A stretch of 64,000 nt of DNA from Streptomyces sp. Edi2 (GCF_040253635.1 NZ_JBEJGX010000002.1:124001-188000), one strand, 5' to 3'. Counted from the stretch's first letter, positions 1 through 8,174 are shown. Made by a program: numbers and translations. Notes: generated from the sequence alone by a model not told the origin.

Positions 1-2
1 TC

Positions 3-248
3 CCGGACGACGCCATCTCGCGGGTGAGCTCGATTGACCTCCTGGGCTGCCTCGCCGTCGCCCCGGTCGGCCTCGCCGTGGCCGGGCCGCTCGCCGCGGC
101 CTTCGGCCCGGCCGTGATCGCCCTCGGCAGCGCGGCCCTGGTCCTGGCCGCGGTCGGCTTCGCCCTGCTCTCCCCGGACATCCGGACACTTCCCGGCGAC
201 CCGCCGCCCCAGGAGACACCGGTCCCGGCGGCGGCCACCACGGCGTGA
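3..248 (+). CDS. MFS transporter, C-terminal fragment (starts before the window)
   Basis: The frame is open from the left edge, so only the last 81 residues are present. The sequence reads ISRVSSIDLLG and then two hydrophobic Ala/Val/Leu-rich segments, as in the last two membrane helices of EntS-like major facilitator exporters. A polar, Pro-rich tail of about 20 residues follows. It ends 18 bases from the convergent gene at 267-836. It could export the product of the neighbouring YcaO cluster, but that rests on position alone. The MFS assignment is likely; the substrate is unknown. Confidence 0.7.
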   Translation, partial: PDDAISRVSSIDLLGCLAVAPVGLAVAGPLAAAFGPAVIALGSAALVLAAVGFALLSPDIRTLPGDPPPQETPVPAAATTA

Positions 249-266
249 ACGAATACGCCGGTGCGT

Positions 267-836
267 TCACGAGCGGCCGCCGAGCTGACGGGCGACGAGG
301 ACGGCCACGGTGTGACCGCTGCTCACCGGCAGGATCGAGTGGGCGAGCCAACCGGGCGCCAGAACCGCCAGGCCCGGCTCGGACTGCAGCGTGAGGGCCC
401 GGCCCCAGGGCAGGCCCGGGACAGCCGCGGCGTCGCAGCCCGCCCGCGGGTCGTGCAGGCACACCGCACCGGAACGCCCCGTCGCGTCTTCGCCGGCGAC
501 GGCCAGGTAGCACCAGGCCGACCACAGGCCGCTGCCGTACGCGAGAGGCACGCGGTGATCGGCGGCCCAGATCTGTACGGACAGCTGCACTGTTTCGGGA
601 CGGTCGGGCGTGAACAGGGGCTGGGCGAGCGCGGCGAAGGCGGCGCGGGCCCGGTCCGCGTCCAGGACGTCGTCGGCCTCAAGATCGCGGCAGCCGTGCT
701 GCGTCCGGCGCATCTCATCCCTAAGCCGCTCGTGGTCGAGGGACGGACGGACGGTGCCGAGCCAGACCGGCGTTGCCCATCGCTCCTCGAGCGTGCCCTC
801 CGCGCCCGGAGCGGCCCTCGTGACGAGCGCGGTCAT
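267..836 (-). CDS. Degenerate 2OG-oxygenase-like partner protein (189 aa)
   Basis: This 189-residue protein resembles the C-terminal half of its neighbour at 833-1447. It has an LHDPRAG segment, then LPWGR, then PGWLAHSILP, which line up with the DPR, PGL and PSWLRHGVAP segments of that oxygenase. The paired His iron-ligand segment (the HAHHD region of the neighbour) is not visible, so catalysis is doubtful; one distal His remains. A clear paralogue lies at 6864-7310, also directly after a 2OG oxygenase. The ATG overlaps the upstream stop by 4 bases (ATGA), so the pair is translationally coupled. I infer a non-catalytic or substrate-binding partner. Confidence 0.6.
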   Translation of the reverse strand: MTALVTRAAPGAEGTLEERWATPVWLGTVRPSLDHERLRDEMRRTQHGCRDLEADDVLDADRARAAFAALAQPLFTPDRPETVQLSVQIWAADHRVPLAYGSGLWSAWCYLAVAGEDATGRSGAVCLHDPRAGCDAAAVPGLPWGRALTLQSEPGLAVLAPGWLAHSILPVSSGHTVAVLVARQLGGRS

Positions 837-1447
837 CGCTCCTCCACACGGATATTGAAGGCGATGCACAGGCGCGGGGTGGGGGAGTGGTGCGGGGCGA
901 CGCCGTGCCGGAGCCAGGAGGGGAACGCGATCAGCAGGCCCGGGTACGGGACGACCGCGTACGGCGCGACGGCGTGTGCGGGGGCGGTGGCCAGGTGGGC
1001 GGGGCGGGGGTCGAGGAGTTCGAGGGCGCCGGTGGGGTCGGTGGCGGTGCGCAGGTAGTAGACGCCGGAGACCGCGCTGTCGTGGTGGGCGTGGAACTCG
1101 TGGAAGCCACCGGACCAGTAGCGGACCGCCCAGGCGGTGGCGGTGAAGGCGGTGTCGGGCCCGGCACCGGTGACGGCGAGGGCGGCATCGCGGATCCACC
1201 CGTTGAGGGCGGTGACGGCCGGCAGCGGCCAGGAGAGCACGTCGGGCGCCGACTTGCGGGCGCATGTCACCCCCAGGGAGAGCGAGGAGTCGCCCTGCTC
1301 GCGTTCCAGGATCAGCTCGGCCAGCGCATCGACGTCCGCATCGATCGCCGTGGCCCGCTGGTAGACCGGGGTCGGCCACAGCTCCTGGCGGGCGCCCCGC
1401 ACCTGCCAGGGTTCCGCGACCGCTGTGGACACGGTGGGGGTGGTCAT
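833..1447 (-). CDS. Putative 2OG-Fe(II) oxygenase (PF13759/TIGR02466-like)
   Basis: This 204-residue protein shows the hallmarks of the small 2OG-Fe(II) dioxygenase family TIGR02466: the segment FHAHHDSAVSGVYYL with candidate iron ligands, an ELLDPRP segment, and the distal PSWLRHGVAP with a His, followed by an Arg and an AFNI strand. Such enzymes hydroxylate side chains using 2-oxoglutarate and O2. Its ATG overlaps the stop of the methyltransferase at 1444-2208, and its stop overlaps the start at 836. It is therefore the third gene of a leftward operon that begins with the candidate precursor. It is a paralogue of 6225-6830. Peptide hydroxylation is inferred from context. Confidence 0.75.
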   Translation of the reverse strand: MTTPTVSTAVAEPWQVRGARQELWPTPVYQRATAIDADVDALAELILEREQGDSSLSLGVTCARKSAPDVLSWPLPAVTALNGWIRDAALAVTGAGPDTAFTATAWAVRYWSGGFHEFHAHHDSAVSGVYYLRTATDPTGALELLDPRPAHLATAPAHAVAPYAVVPYPGLLIAFPSWLRHGVAPHHSPTPRLCIAFNIRVEER

Positions 1448-2208
1448 GAGGCGTCGCCGCCTTCCCCGGCCCGGGTGTAGACGGAGATGTGCTGGGTGGA
1501 AGAGGCGGTCACAGGCGCGCGGTGCCAGTCGCCGTACCGGTGGGCGAGGGTGAGCCCGGTGGCCGCGGCGAGGAGGTCGAGTTCGGAGAGGTGGACGTAG
1601 CGCATGATGACCGGCAGCAGGCGCATCCCGTCGTGGTCGAAGCGGATTTCCTGGAAGTGGATGATCTGCTCGATCGGGTCGTGGGTGGTCGCGGACAGGC
1701 TCAGGTGGGTGTCGCGAAGCTCCCGGATGCCGATCTGCTGGCGGCCGGCGAGGAGGCCTGGGGCGCGGGGGATCGTCGCCTCGAGGACGAAGTGGCCGCC
1801 CGGCGCCAGGGTCCGGGCGACGCCGGAGAGGCAGGCCGCCTGACGGGCCTGGGTCATCAGGAAGAAGAAGCTGGAGAAGGCGACGTAGACCAGGCCGAAC
1901 TGCTGGCCGCTGGTGTCGACGTCGGCCATGTCCCCGACGTACGTCTGGACGGGGAGCTGGCCGCGGTGGCGCAGCAGCTCGTCGATCATGGCGGGGGAGG
2001 CGTCGATGCCGGTGACCTTCACGCCGCGCTCGGCGAGCGGCAGGGCGATCCGGCCGGTGCCCACGGCGAGCTCCAGCGCGGACCCGTCGGCGGCCAGACC
2101 GGCGAGGAAGTCAGCGGCGGGTGCGGGGTCGCGTTCCTGGTGCTCGGCGTTGTAGTGCGGGGCCCACTGGTCCCACAGGGACTGCTGGAGTGCAAGGAAG
2201 TCCTTCAC
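1444..2208 (-). CDS. Class I SAM-dependent methyltransferase
   Basis: A 254-residue Rossmann-type methyltransferase. Motif I (LELAVGTGRIALPLA) lies near residues 45-59, an acidic D follows in VTGIDASP, and motif IV-like FGLVYVAF comes further on. I chose the GTG at 2208 because GGAG lies 6 bases upstream; an ATG at 2214 would leave that ribosome site touching the start. It lies 70 bases after the candidate precursor and overlaps the 2OG oxygenase start by 4 bases. A methylation step in maturation of the cluster product is likely, but the acceptor is unknown. Confidence 0.8.
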   Translation of the reverse strand: MKDFLALQQSLWDQWAPHYNAEHQERDPAPAADFLAGLAADGSALELAVGTGRIALPLAERGVKVTGIDASPAMIDELLRHRGQLPVQTYVGDMADVDTSGQQFGLVYVAFSSFFFLMTQARQAACLSGVARTLAPGGHFVLEATIPRAPGLLAGRQQIGIRELRDTHLSLSATTHDPIEQIIHFQEIRFDHDGMRLLPVIMRYVHLSELDLLAAATGLTLAHRYGDWHRAPVTASSTQHISVYTRAGEGGDAS

Positions 2209-2278
2209 GCACATCTCCCGAATCGTCGTGACCCGGCTGCCGCCCGGCCCCATAGGAGGGCGGGCGGCAGCCGAGCGC

Positions 2279-2599
2279 TCAGGCGTCGACCTGCGGGGCC
2301 TTGTCCGGGTCGAGGAAGACCTTGCGGGCGCGGATCGTCCCGGTGATCTCCTCCGTGCCGGTCAGTTCCTCGGCGCTGCCGTCGGCGCCCGCGATCCCGC
2401 CGCGCGTCAGTTCGACGGTGACCTTCGCGCTCAGGGCCATGTCCTCCTGGACGGCCCCCTCGTGCATCGCCGCCGCGCCGACCAGGCCCTTGTCCACCAG
2501 GCTCATGACGTGCGTGACGTCGTCTGCGTTGAGCTCGATGCCGGCGATGTTCGCCTTCTCGGCGGGGGTGGTGTAGCGGGTCGTTACGGGTTCGTCCAT
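2279..2599 (-). CDS. Small acidic protein, candidate precursor peptide (106 aa)
   Basis: I do not recognise this 106-residue acidic protein. It has a strong ribosome site (GGGAGG, about 5 bases before the ATG) and is the first gene of the leftward operon. The upstream gap holds the divergent promoters shared with the YcaO operon. It contains no Cys and few aromatics, so azoline formation on Cys is excluded; backbone thioamidation or side-chain hydroxylation would still be possible. The N-terminal half looks helical (leader-like) and the C-terminus ends DPDKAPQVDA. Size, position and lack of any enzyme motif make it the best precursor candidate for the YcaO/TfuA cluster, but it could be an accessory protein. 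Confidence 0.55.
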   Translation of the reverse strand: MDEPVTTRYTTPAEKANIAGIELNADDVTHVMSLVDKGLVGAAAMHEGAVQEDMALSAKVTVELTRGGIAGADGSAEELTGTEEITGTIRARKVFLDPDKAPQVDA

Positions 2600-2823
2600 G
2601 CCTGCCTCCCGGTCCCAAGTGGGGTGGATGACGTGACCGTAGGCGCCCTCCCGTGCCGCCGCCCAGAGGCAACAAGACATGTTTCGAAGTGAATTGGGAT
2701 GGTTTAACGGGCGGGCGTGCAATTGCGCATCTGCGGCCAGGGCTCCCGGTGGCGCCCGCTCGGCGTGATGCTCGGGAGTGCCCGCCCACCCCCGGTCTGC
2801 CCCGGAAGTCGGAAGGTGCGCTC
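2600..2823. promoter_or_regulatory. Divergent promoter region of the YcaO cluster
   Basis: These 224 bases separate two divergent operons and are noticeably more AT-rich near 2670-2730 than the surroundings. They include an 8-base palindrome GCAATTGC at 2719-2726. I cannot assign -35/-10 boxes with confidence. Confidence 0.5.
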
Positions 2824-3609
2824 ATGCCCGCGTCAGGCACCTCGCTCGCCTCACTGTCCTGTCTCCTGGACAGCGCCTCCCTGCAGCACCTCCTCGGCGC
2901 CTTCTACCGGACGCCGCGGGCCGGAGGGCTCGACCGGCTCGCGGGCGGCGGCGGACCGCTGGGCTTCGACATCACCACCGCCTGCCAGGTCCACCACCTG
3001 ATGACCGCGTACGGCTGCGACGGCATCGTGGAAAGCGGCTGCCACCTCGGCGACACCACCGAATACTTCGCCCGCGCCTACCCCCAACTCCCCGTACGCA
3101 CCTGCGACCTGGACCCCGGGCGGGCGGCCTTCACCCGGGCCCGCCTGGCCACCTGGCGCAACGCCGATGTCCGGCACGGAGACTCCGCGACCCTGCTGCC
3201 GGCCCTGCTGGCCGGACTTCGCCGCCCGCTGCTGTTCCTGGACGCGCACTGGGGTCCGCGATGGCCGCTGCGGGCCGAACTCGCCGCCATCCACGAGGGC
3301 GTTGCGGTCATCGACGACTTCGACATCGGCCACCCCCGCTTCGGACACGACACGTACGACGGGGTGGCCTGCGGGCCGCAGCTCGTCGCCGAGGAACTGC
3401 CCGCACTGGAGCGGATGTTCGTCGGCCATGTGGAGGCCGACTACCCTCTGCCGTGTCTGCAGACCGGGCGGCGCAGCGGCACCGGCTTCCTCGCCCTCGG
3501 CCTCGATGACCGTCCGATGGCCGCACACCCCTGGTTCGCCGAGGTTGTCCTGCGTCCGCACCCGGCCCTGCCCACGTGGACGACCGCCGCGGCGGAGGTG
3601 GGGTCATGA
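2824..3609 (+). CDS. SAM-dependent methyltransferase-like protein
   Basis: A 261-residue protein starting at an ATG 7 bases after GGAAGG. The segment IVESGCHLGDTTEYFA resembles a motif I glycine loop, and VRTCDLDP supplies the acidic residue expected to bind the SAM ribose. LLFLDAHWG and VIDDFDIGHP follow, as in Methyltransf_24 and FkbM-like O-methyltransferases. Its stop overlaps the YcaO start (ATGA), so it is probably made in step with YcaO. It is a different subfamily from the methyltransferase at 1444-2208. It may methylate the peptide; the acceptor cannot be told from sequence. Confidence 0.65.
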   Translation: MPASGTSLASLSCLLDSASLQHLLGAFYRTPRAGGLDRLAGGGGPLGFDITTACQVHHLMTAYGCDGIVESGCHLGDTTEYFARAYPQLPVRTCDLDPGRAAFTRARLATWRNADVRHGDSATLLPALLAGLRRPLLFLDAHWGPRWPLRAELAAIHEGVAVIDDFDIGHPRFGHDTYDGVACGPQLVAEELPALERMFVGHVEADYPLPCLQTGRRSGTGFLALGLDDRPMAAHPWFAEVVLRPHPALPTWTTAAAEVGS

Positions 3610-4802
3610 CGGTGCTGAGCAGCAGCGTGCGCGAGACGGACGCGGCCGAGACCTGCATCCGGGCCTGGCCGGTGGCGCAGCGCCTGGGCGTGACCCGGGT
3701 CGCCGAGACGACCGGGCTGGACCGCATCGGAATCCCGGTCTTCTCCGCGGTGCGCCCCGAAGCCGCCCTGGTCGTGGTGACCGCCGGCAAGGGCCGCTAC
3801 CCGGCAGAGGCACGGGCGGGCGCGCTCCTGGAAGCCATCGAGCAGGCCGTCGCCGAGGCGTGCGCGGACACGACGCCGCTGCGGTGGGCCACGGCCCGCA
3901 CCCTCGCCGAGGAGGACGGCGTGAAGCTCGGCGCATGGTGCCCGCGCCCGGACCAGGACGTGGACGTCGACCGGCCACTGCCGTGGATCACCGTGCCGTC
4001 CGCCGACGGGATACGGGAGTTCACGGCGCCCGCCGAACTGGTCCTCACCCCCTGCCCGCCGCAGGCGTACACCGGCCTGTTCGGCTCCACGACCACCGGG
4101 CTCGCCTCCGGCAACAGCCACACCGAGGCGGTCCTGCACGGTCTGTGCGAGGTCCTGGAGCGCGACGTCACCTCACTGATGCGGATCAACGACACCTCCG
4201 CCCTGATCACCCCGAACACCCTGCCCGCCGGGCCCGCCCAGCTGTACGAGCAGATCCGGGCCGCGGGCCTCAAGGTGTGGCTGCGCTGGCTACCCGCGTA
4301 CGGCGGGCACTACATGACCGCCCTGATCGACGACCCCGACCGGGCGCATCCGCTGTACTGCAACGGCGGATACGGCTTCCACCCCTGGCCGGAGATCGCC
4401 GCCGTCCGCGCCCTGTCGGAAGCCGCCCAGTCCCGCCTCACCTACATCCAGGGCGCCCGGGACGACCTGACCGACAGCTACGCCGCCTTCGCCGCCATGA
4501 CCCCCGACGAGCGGGCCGCCTTCCGGGGGCAGCTGCTGGCCCGCTACGCGAGCCCCGAACCCGCCACCACATTCCCCGCCCGACAGACCGCCCCGTCCAC
4601 CGACCAACCCGGGGTACTGCTGACGGGCCTGCTCGAGGCCATCGCGAAGGCGGGCCTCGGCCCGGTCGGCGTGCACTCCTTCGCGCCGCTGGCCGACCCG
4701 TTCCACGTCGTACGCGTCCTGGTCGTCGGCGCGGAACACTTCACCCCCTACACCCGCCGCTTCGGCCCCCGCCTCGCCGCCCACGCCCGGGAGCCACGAT
4801 GA
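3606..4802 (+). CDS. YcaO cyclodehydratase/thioamide-forming protein
   Basis: A 398-residue YcaO-family enzyme. These use ATP to activate a peptide amide, giving azolines, amidines or thioamides. ATP/Mg-binding elements are visible: GKGRY followed by EARAGALLEAIEQ near residues 61-80, and SGNSHTEAVLHGL running into CEVLERD near 168-187. It lacks the Pro-rich C-terminus of azole-forming YcaOs. The next gene is TfuA, overlapping by 4 bases; a YcaO/TfuA pair is known to install thioamides (methyl-CoM reductase, thiovarsolins). Backbone thioamidation is therefore the best guess, but this is inference. Confidence 0.9.
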   Translation: MTVLSSSVRETDAAETCIRAWPVAQRLGVTRVAETTGLDRIGIPVFSAVRPEAALVVVTAGKGRYPAEARAGALLEAIEQAVAEACADTTPLRWATARTLAEEDGVKLGAWCPRPDQDVDVDRPLPWITVPSADGIREFTAPAELVLTPCPPQAYTGLFGSTTTGLASGNSHTEAVLHGLCEVLERDVTSLMRINDTSALITPNTLPAGPAQLYEQIRAAGLKVWLRWLPAYGGHYMTALIDDPDRAHPLYCNGGYGFHPWPEIAAVRALSEAAQSRLTYIQGARDDLTDSYAAFAAMTPDERAAFRGQLLARYASPEPATTFPARQTAPSTDQPGVLLTGLLEAIAKAGLGPVGVHSFAPLADPFHVVRVLVVGAEHFTPYTRRFGPRLAAHAREPR

Positions 4803-5545
4803 CCCGGACCACGCCCCGCAGGGTCGACCTGTTCGTCGGCCCCACCGCGCACCGCCTGCCCGAAGGCCTCCTGCACCAGGCCGGCGTACGCCGTCATCCA
4901 CCGGCCCGGCGCGGAAGCATCGCCCGCCTCATCGAGAGCCAGCCCCCCGCCACCATCGCCCTGGTCGACGGCCGCTACGACGACGTGCCCGCCGTCGGGC
5001 ACCGCGAACTCCTCGACGCGCTCGGCGCCGGATGGCAGGTGACCGGGCTCGGCTCCATCGGCGCGCTGCGCGCCGCCGAGCTCCACCTGCTCGGCATGAC
5101 CGGCTACGGGCGCGTCTTCGAGCACCTGCTCGCCACCGGGGCCCCCGACGACGAAGTCGCGCTCCTGCACGCTCCCGCCCCCGACTACCGGCCCCTGAGC
5201 GAAGCGCTCGTCGACCTGCGCGCCCTCGCCCACCACCTGGCCCACGCCGGCGTGCTGGAGGACACGGAGGCGACCGCGGTCATCGACGACCTTGCCCTCC
5301 GCTGGTTCGGTGACCGCACCGTGCCCACGTTCCTCGACACGGTGTCCGCTGTCGCCGGAAGCGCCGCGGCGAGCGCCGCGCGCGCCCAACTGCACCGCCT
5401 GCCCGAGATCCGCATCAAGTCCGGCGACCTGCGCGACTACCTCACGGAGCGCTCATGGACACTTCCACCGACACCCGCCCGTTCGTCCCCGCCCACTGCG
5501 GAGGCTGGCCCTTCCTCGACCCCGGCCACGACCCGAAGCGTCTGA
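4799..5545 (+). CDS. TfuA-like protein, YcaO partner
   Basis: A 248-residue TfuA-family protein. The family core is clear: ALVDGRYDDVPAVGHREL near residues 54-71, and GLGSIGALRAAEL with GMTGYGRV near 83-106. TfuA proteins work with YcaO in peptide thioamidation, probably helping deliver sulfur. The start overlaps the YcaO stop by 4 bases. The last 30 codons overlap the next gene by 91 bases, so the C-terminus (Pro/Ser/Thr-rich) is probably a read-through tail rather than a folded domain. Confidence 0.88.
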   Translation: MTRTTPRRVDLFVGPTAHRLPEGLLHQAGVRRHPPARRGSIARLIESQPPATIALVDGRYDDVPAVGHRELLDALGAGWQVTGLGSIGALRAAELHLLGMTGYGRVFEHLLATGAPDDEVALLHAPAPDYRPLSEALVDLRALAHHLAHAGVLEDTEATAVIDDLALRWFGDRTVPTFLDTVSAVAGSAAASAARAQLHRLPEIRIKSGDLRDYLTERSWTLPPTPARSSPPTAEAGPSSTPATTRSV

Positions 5546-6228
5546 TCACCGCCGCCGCGTGCGCCCGTCTCCACCGGCGCGACGGCCCTCAGCCGGCCCC
5601 CGCGCCTGCCGAGCTCGCCGCCGTTCTCGCCCCGGACGAGGCGCTGCGCATCCGCGCCCTCGACCTCCCCCGCCCCCTGCCCTCCGGCACCCTCACCACC
5701 CGGCAGCTGGCCGCCGTCGACGCGACGGTGGATCTCCTCGCCGAGCTCGTCCCGCCCTGGGATCCGCTGCTGCGGGCCCTGCCGCTCACCTACCTGCCCA
5801 TGCCGGACGGCCGCACGAGCATCAGCGCCTCCTGCTTCGCCTGGCCGCAGCACATCCTCCTCGCCACCGAAGCCTTCGACCGAGGTTACGTGCTGGCCGA
5901 ACAGGTCCTGCACGAGATGTTCCACCAGTGGCTGTACCTGTGCGAGGAACTCGTCCCGCTCCAGCACCCCGGCTGCACCCGCCGCATCACCCTGCCCTCG
6001 GGCACCAGCGGCCGCAGCCCCGCCGAACTCCTCGGCGCCGCCCACGTCCTGCACGGACTGACCCGGCTGTGGCCCCTGCTCCGCGTCCCCGGGCCGGTCC
6101 GAGACCAACGCCTGGCGCACCTCGACACCTACCGCACCGGCTGCCGCCACCTCCTCGACGAGGCACGCCCGTGCCTGACCGACCACGGACACGCCCTGGC
6201 CGACCGCATCCTGGAGGCAACCCCATGA
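5455..6228 (+). CDS. HExxH-type peptide beta-hydroxylase-like protein
   Basis: A 257-residue protein with HEMFH at residues 153-157, and about 40 residues later AAHVLHGL, which carries a further candidate metal ligand. This arrangement matches the family TIGR04267, HExxH motif-containing peptide modification proteins. From memory, members have been shown to be 2-oxoglutarate-dependent peptide beta-hydroxylases and not proteases. The ATG at 5455 has GGAG 5 bases upstream and lies inside the end of TfuA, which supports coupled translation. It overlaps the next oxygenase by 4 bases. A zinc protease is the alternative. Confidence 0.75.
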   Translation: MDTSTDTRPFVPAHCGGWPFLDPGHDPKRLITAAACARLHRRDGPQPAPAPAELAAVLAPDEALRIRALDLPRPLPSGTLTTRQLAAVDATVDLLAELVPPWDPLLRALPLTYLPMPDGRTSISASCFAWPQHILLATEAFDRGYVLAEQVLHEMFHQWLYLCEELVPLQHPGCTRRITLPSGTSGRSPAELLGAAHVLHGLTRLWPLLRVPGPVRDQRLAHLDTYRTGCRHLLDEARPCLTDHGHALADRILEATP

Positions 6229-6830
6229 CCACCCCGCCGAGCGGAGCCTTCTGGGACACCCCCCTCTACACCCGCACCATCAATCCCGACCCCACCTGCA
6301 ACGACGCCCTGCGCACCCTGATCCTGGAACGCACCCGCACCACCCCCAACTCGACCGTGGGCGTGCGCGACGCGGACAAGACCACCTCCGACGTCCTGCG
6401 CTGGGACCACCCGGCGATCGACCAGTTCCGCGGCTGGATCCTGGACGCCGCCGACGCCCTCAATCAGCACGTCGGCGCCGGATGCGACGCGGCCGGCCAG
6501 GATGTCGCCATGGTCGCCGAGGCGTGGGCCGTGGTGTACCGCCCCGAAGGCATCCACCACCTGCACAGCCACCACGACGCCGCCTGGTCTGGCGTCTATT
6601 ACGTCTCCACCGGCCGCATGCTGCCCGGCACCGGGCTGCTGCAGTTCGTCGACCCGAGGCCCGCCGCCACGGCCCGGGAACCCGAACGCAACCCCCTGCA
6701 CACCCTTGTCCCCGCCCGGGGCCTGCTCGTCGCCTTCCCCGCCTGGCTGCGGCACTGGGTCACCCCGTACCAGGGCGACAGCGAACGCATCGTGATCGCC
6801 TTCAACATCGGCTTCAAGCACGGAAATTGA
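6225..6830 (+). CDS. Putative 2OG-Fe(II) oxygenase, second copy
   Basis: A 201-residue paralogue of 833-1447. It has HLHSHHDAAWSGVYYV as the iron-binding segment, QFVDPRP, then PARGLLVAFPAWLRHWV with the distal His, and an ERIVIAFNI strand. It starts within the stop of the HExxH gene. Both copies share an N-terminal block with a conserved SDVLxW or PDVLSW segment, so they arose by duplication within the cluster. The two enzymes may hydroxylate different positions of one peptide. Confidence 0.75.
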   Translation: MTTPPSGAFWDTPLYTRTINPDPTCNDALRTLILERTRTTPNSTVGVRDADKTTSDVLRWDHPAIDQFRGWILDAADALNQHVGAGCDAAGQDVAMVAEAWAVVYRPEGIHHLHSHHDAAWSGVYYVSTGRMLPGTGLLQFVDPRPAATAREPERNPLHTLVPARGLLVAFPAWLRHWVTPYQGDSERIVIAFNIGFKHGN

Positions 6831-6863
6831 CCGCCCCTCGCGCCGCCCGAAGTGGAGACCCGC

Positions 6864-7310
6864 ATGTCGATCAGCAGTTTGTGGCCCACCGTGATCCACA
6901 CCACGGTCCTGACCGGCGCCGACCTCACCCGCGTCACCACGGAGCCCGCACGCCTGCCCGAGGCACTGCCCGACGCCCACCCCGGCCGTGACCTCGCCTG
7001 GACCTGGCGCACCGAACGCTGGGAAGGCGGCTTCCACGCGGGCCTGCGCCACAGCCCGGGAACCTGGTGCGCCCTCCTGGTCATCGCCGCGCGCGCAGCA
7101 GACCAGGAGGATCCCTCCGGCGCCCTGATCCTGCACGACCCACGCGCCGGCGCGGCCAACGTCGGCCTGCCCGGCCTACCTTGGGGGCGGCCGCTGACCT
7201 TGCCCACCCGGCCCGGACTCCTTGCGATCACCCCCGGATGGCTTCCCTGGCAGATCGCCCCCGTACGGGCCGACGACGAACGCACCATCCTGACCGCCCA
7301 CACCACATGA
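6864..7310 (+). CDS. Degenerate 2OG-oxygenase-like partner, second copy (148 aa)
   Basis: A paralogue of 267-836, with the same ILHDPRAG, GLPWGR and PGLLAITPGWL segments but a shorter N-terminus. The distal His position of the oxygenase fold is Trp here (PGWLPWQI), so it should not bind iron. The ATG at 6864 has GGAG 6-7 bases upstream; a GTG at 6852 is the less likely alternative. It follows its oxygenase by 33 bases, as in the left-hand pair. I infer a structural or recognition subunit. Confidence 0.6.
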   Translation: MSISSLWPTVIHTTVLTGADLTRVTTEPARLPEALPDAHPGRDLAWTWRTERWEGGFHAGLRHSPGTWCALLVIAARAADQEDPSGALILHDPRAGAANVGLPGLPWGRPLTLPTRPGLLAITPGWLPWQIAPVRADDERTILTAHTT

Positions 7311-7343
7311 CCGCCCGGAACATCCCGCCGCCGCGCCCACGAA

Positions 7344-8174
7344 CTACGCGACCCGGGACACCGGCGCCGCCACCGTGGCCAGGCCTCCGAGGTCGACGCC
7401 GGCCCGCCACAGTTCCTCGAACCGCGCGGCCGCCCGCCCCTGACGGTCCGGGTGCAGGCGCGGCCGGCCGTCCTCCCGCTCGCGGCCCGCAAGCGTGACC
7501 TGCTCCTCGCCCAGGTCCACCAAGGAGAAGGCCCCGCTCGACACCCTCGCGGCCTGCTGCGTCGGCAGCACCCGCACCTGGACGGGAACGCCACACAGGC
7601 GCCGCGTCTGCTCATCCATCACCGCGGGGCCGCCCAAGCCGAGATCCAGCACCGTCTCCGCGAGCAGTACCCGCACCGGCCCCCGGCCGTTCTCCCACAG
7701 GCGCTGCTGGCGCAGAGCCAGCAGCCACAGCCGCCGCTCCACCTCCTCGGCCCGCATCGCACCGAGCAGTTCGACTGCGTAGCGCCGGGTCCGCAGCACC
7801 GACGGGATCACCCGCGGGGCGAACACCGCCTGCAGTCCGGCGGCCTCCACATCCAGATAGTCCCGGACCCGGGCATCGGCGACGTCGGCGAAGGAGTGGT
7901 AGAGGCCGCGCCCCTGGGACAGCGCGCCCCACCGGAGCATCGTGGCCCGGGTCCTGCCGCACGCTCCGTAGTGGTCGGCAAGGCTCTCGATCTCGGTGAG
8001 GGTGGCGCGATGCTCGCCCCGCTCGATGCGGCACAGCTTCGAGTCGCTGAGGTACAGGCTGCTGGCGACCTCGTGGAGGGTCAGACGACGAGACGAGCGC
8101 AGCTGCTCCAGCCGGTGCCCGAGAAGGAACCGGGAGACCGTCGCGACCGACGGGACCTGCTGGATCACGGACAA
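7344..8174 (-). CDS. XRE-family regulator with DUF5753 domain
   Basis: A 276-residue regulator. The N-terminal helix-turn-helix spans about residues 20-75 (LRSSRRLTLHEVASSLYLSD, then KLCRIERGEH). A DUF5753-type ligand-sensing domain follows, with the usual VIPSVLRTRRYA and WLLALRQQRLW segments. The likely start is TTG at 8174, 5 bases after GGAGGG; a GTG six bases downstream is possible. It converges on the YcaO operon and is the nearest candidate regulator for it. These proteins usually come with a DUF397 partner, but none is adjacent here. Confidence 0.85.
   Translation of the reverse strand: MSVIQQVPSVATVSRFLLGHRLEQLRSSRRLTLHEVASSLYLSDSKLCRIERGEHRATLTEIESLADHYGACGRTRATMLRWGALSQGRGLYHSFADVADARVRDYLDVEAAGLQAVFAPRVIPSVLRTRRYAVELLGAMRAEEVERRLWLLALRQQRLWENGRGPVRVLLAETVLDLGLGGPAVMDEQTRRLCGVPVQVRVLPTQQAARVSSGAFSLVDLGEEQVTLAGREREDGRPRLHPDRQGRAAARFEELWRAGVDLGGLATVAAPVSRVA

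Noticed and set aside
5455..6228. Annotation of the HExxH protein as a zinc protease that removes a leader peptide.
   Set aside because: HEMFH plus the later VLHGL segment fits the peptide beta-hydroxylase-like family better; a protease cannot be fully excluded.
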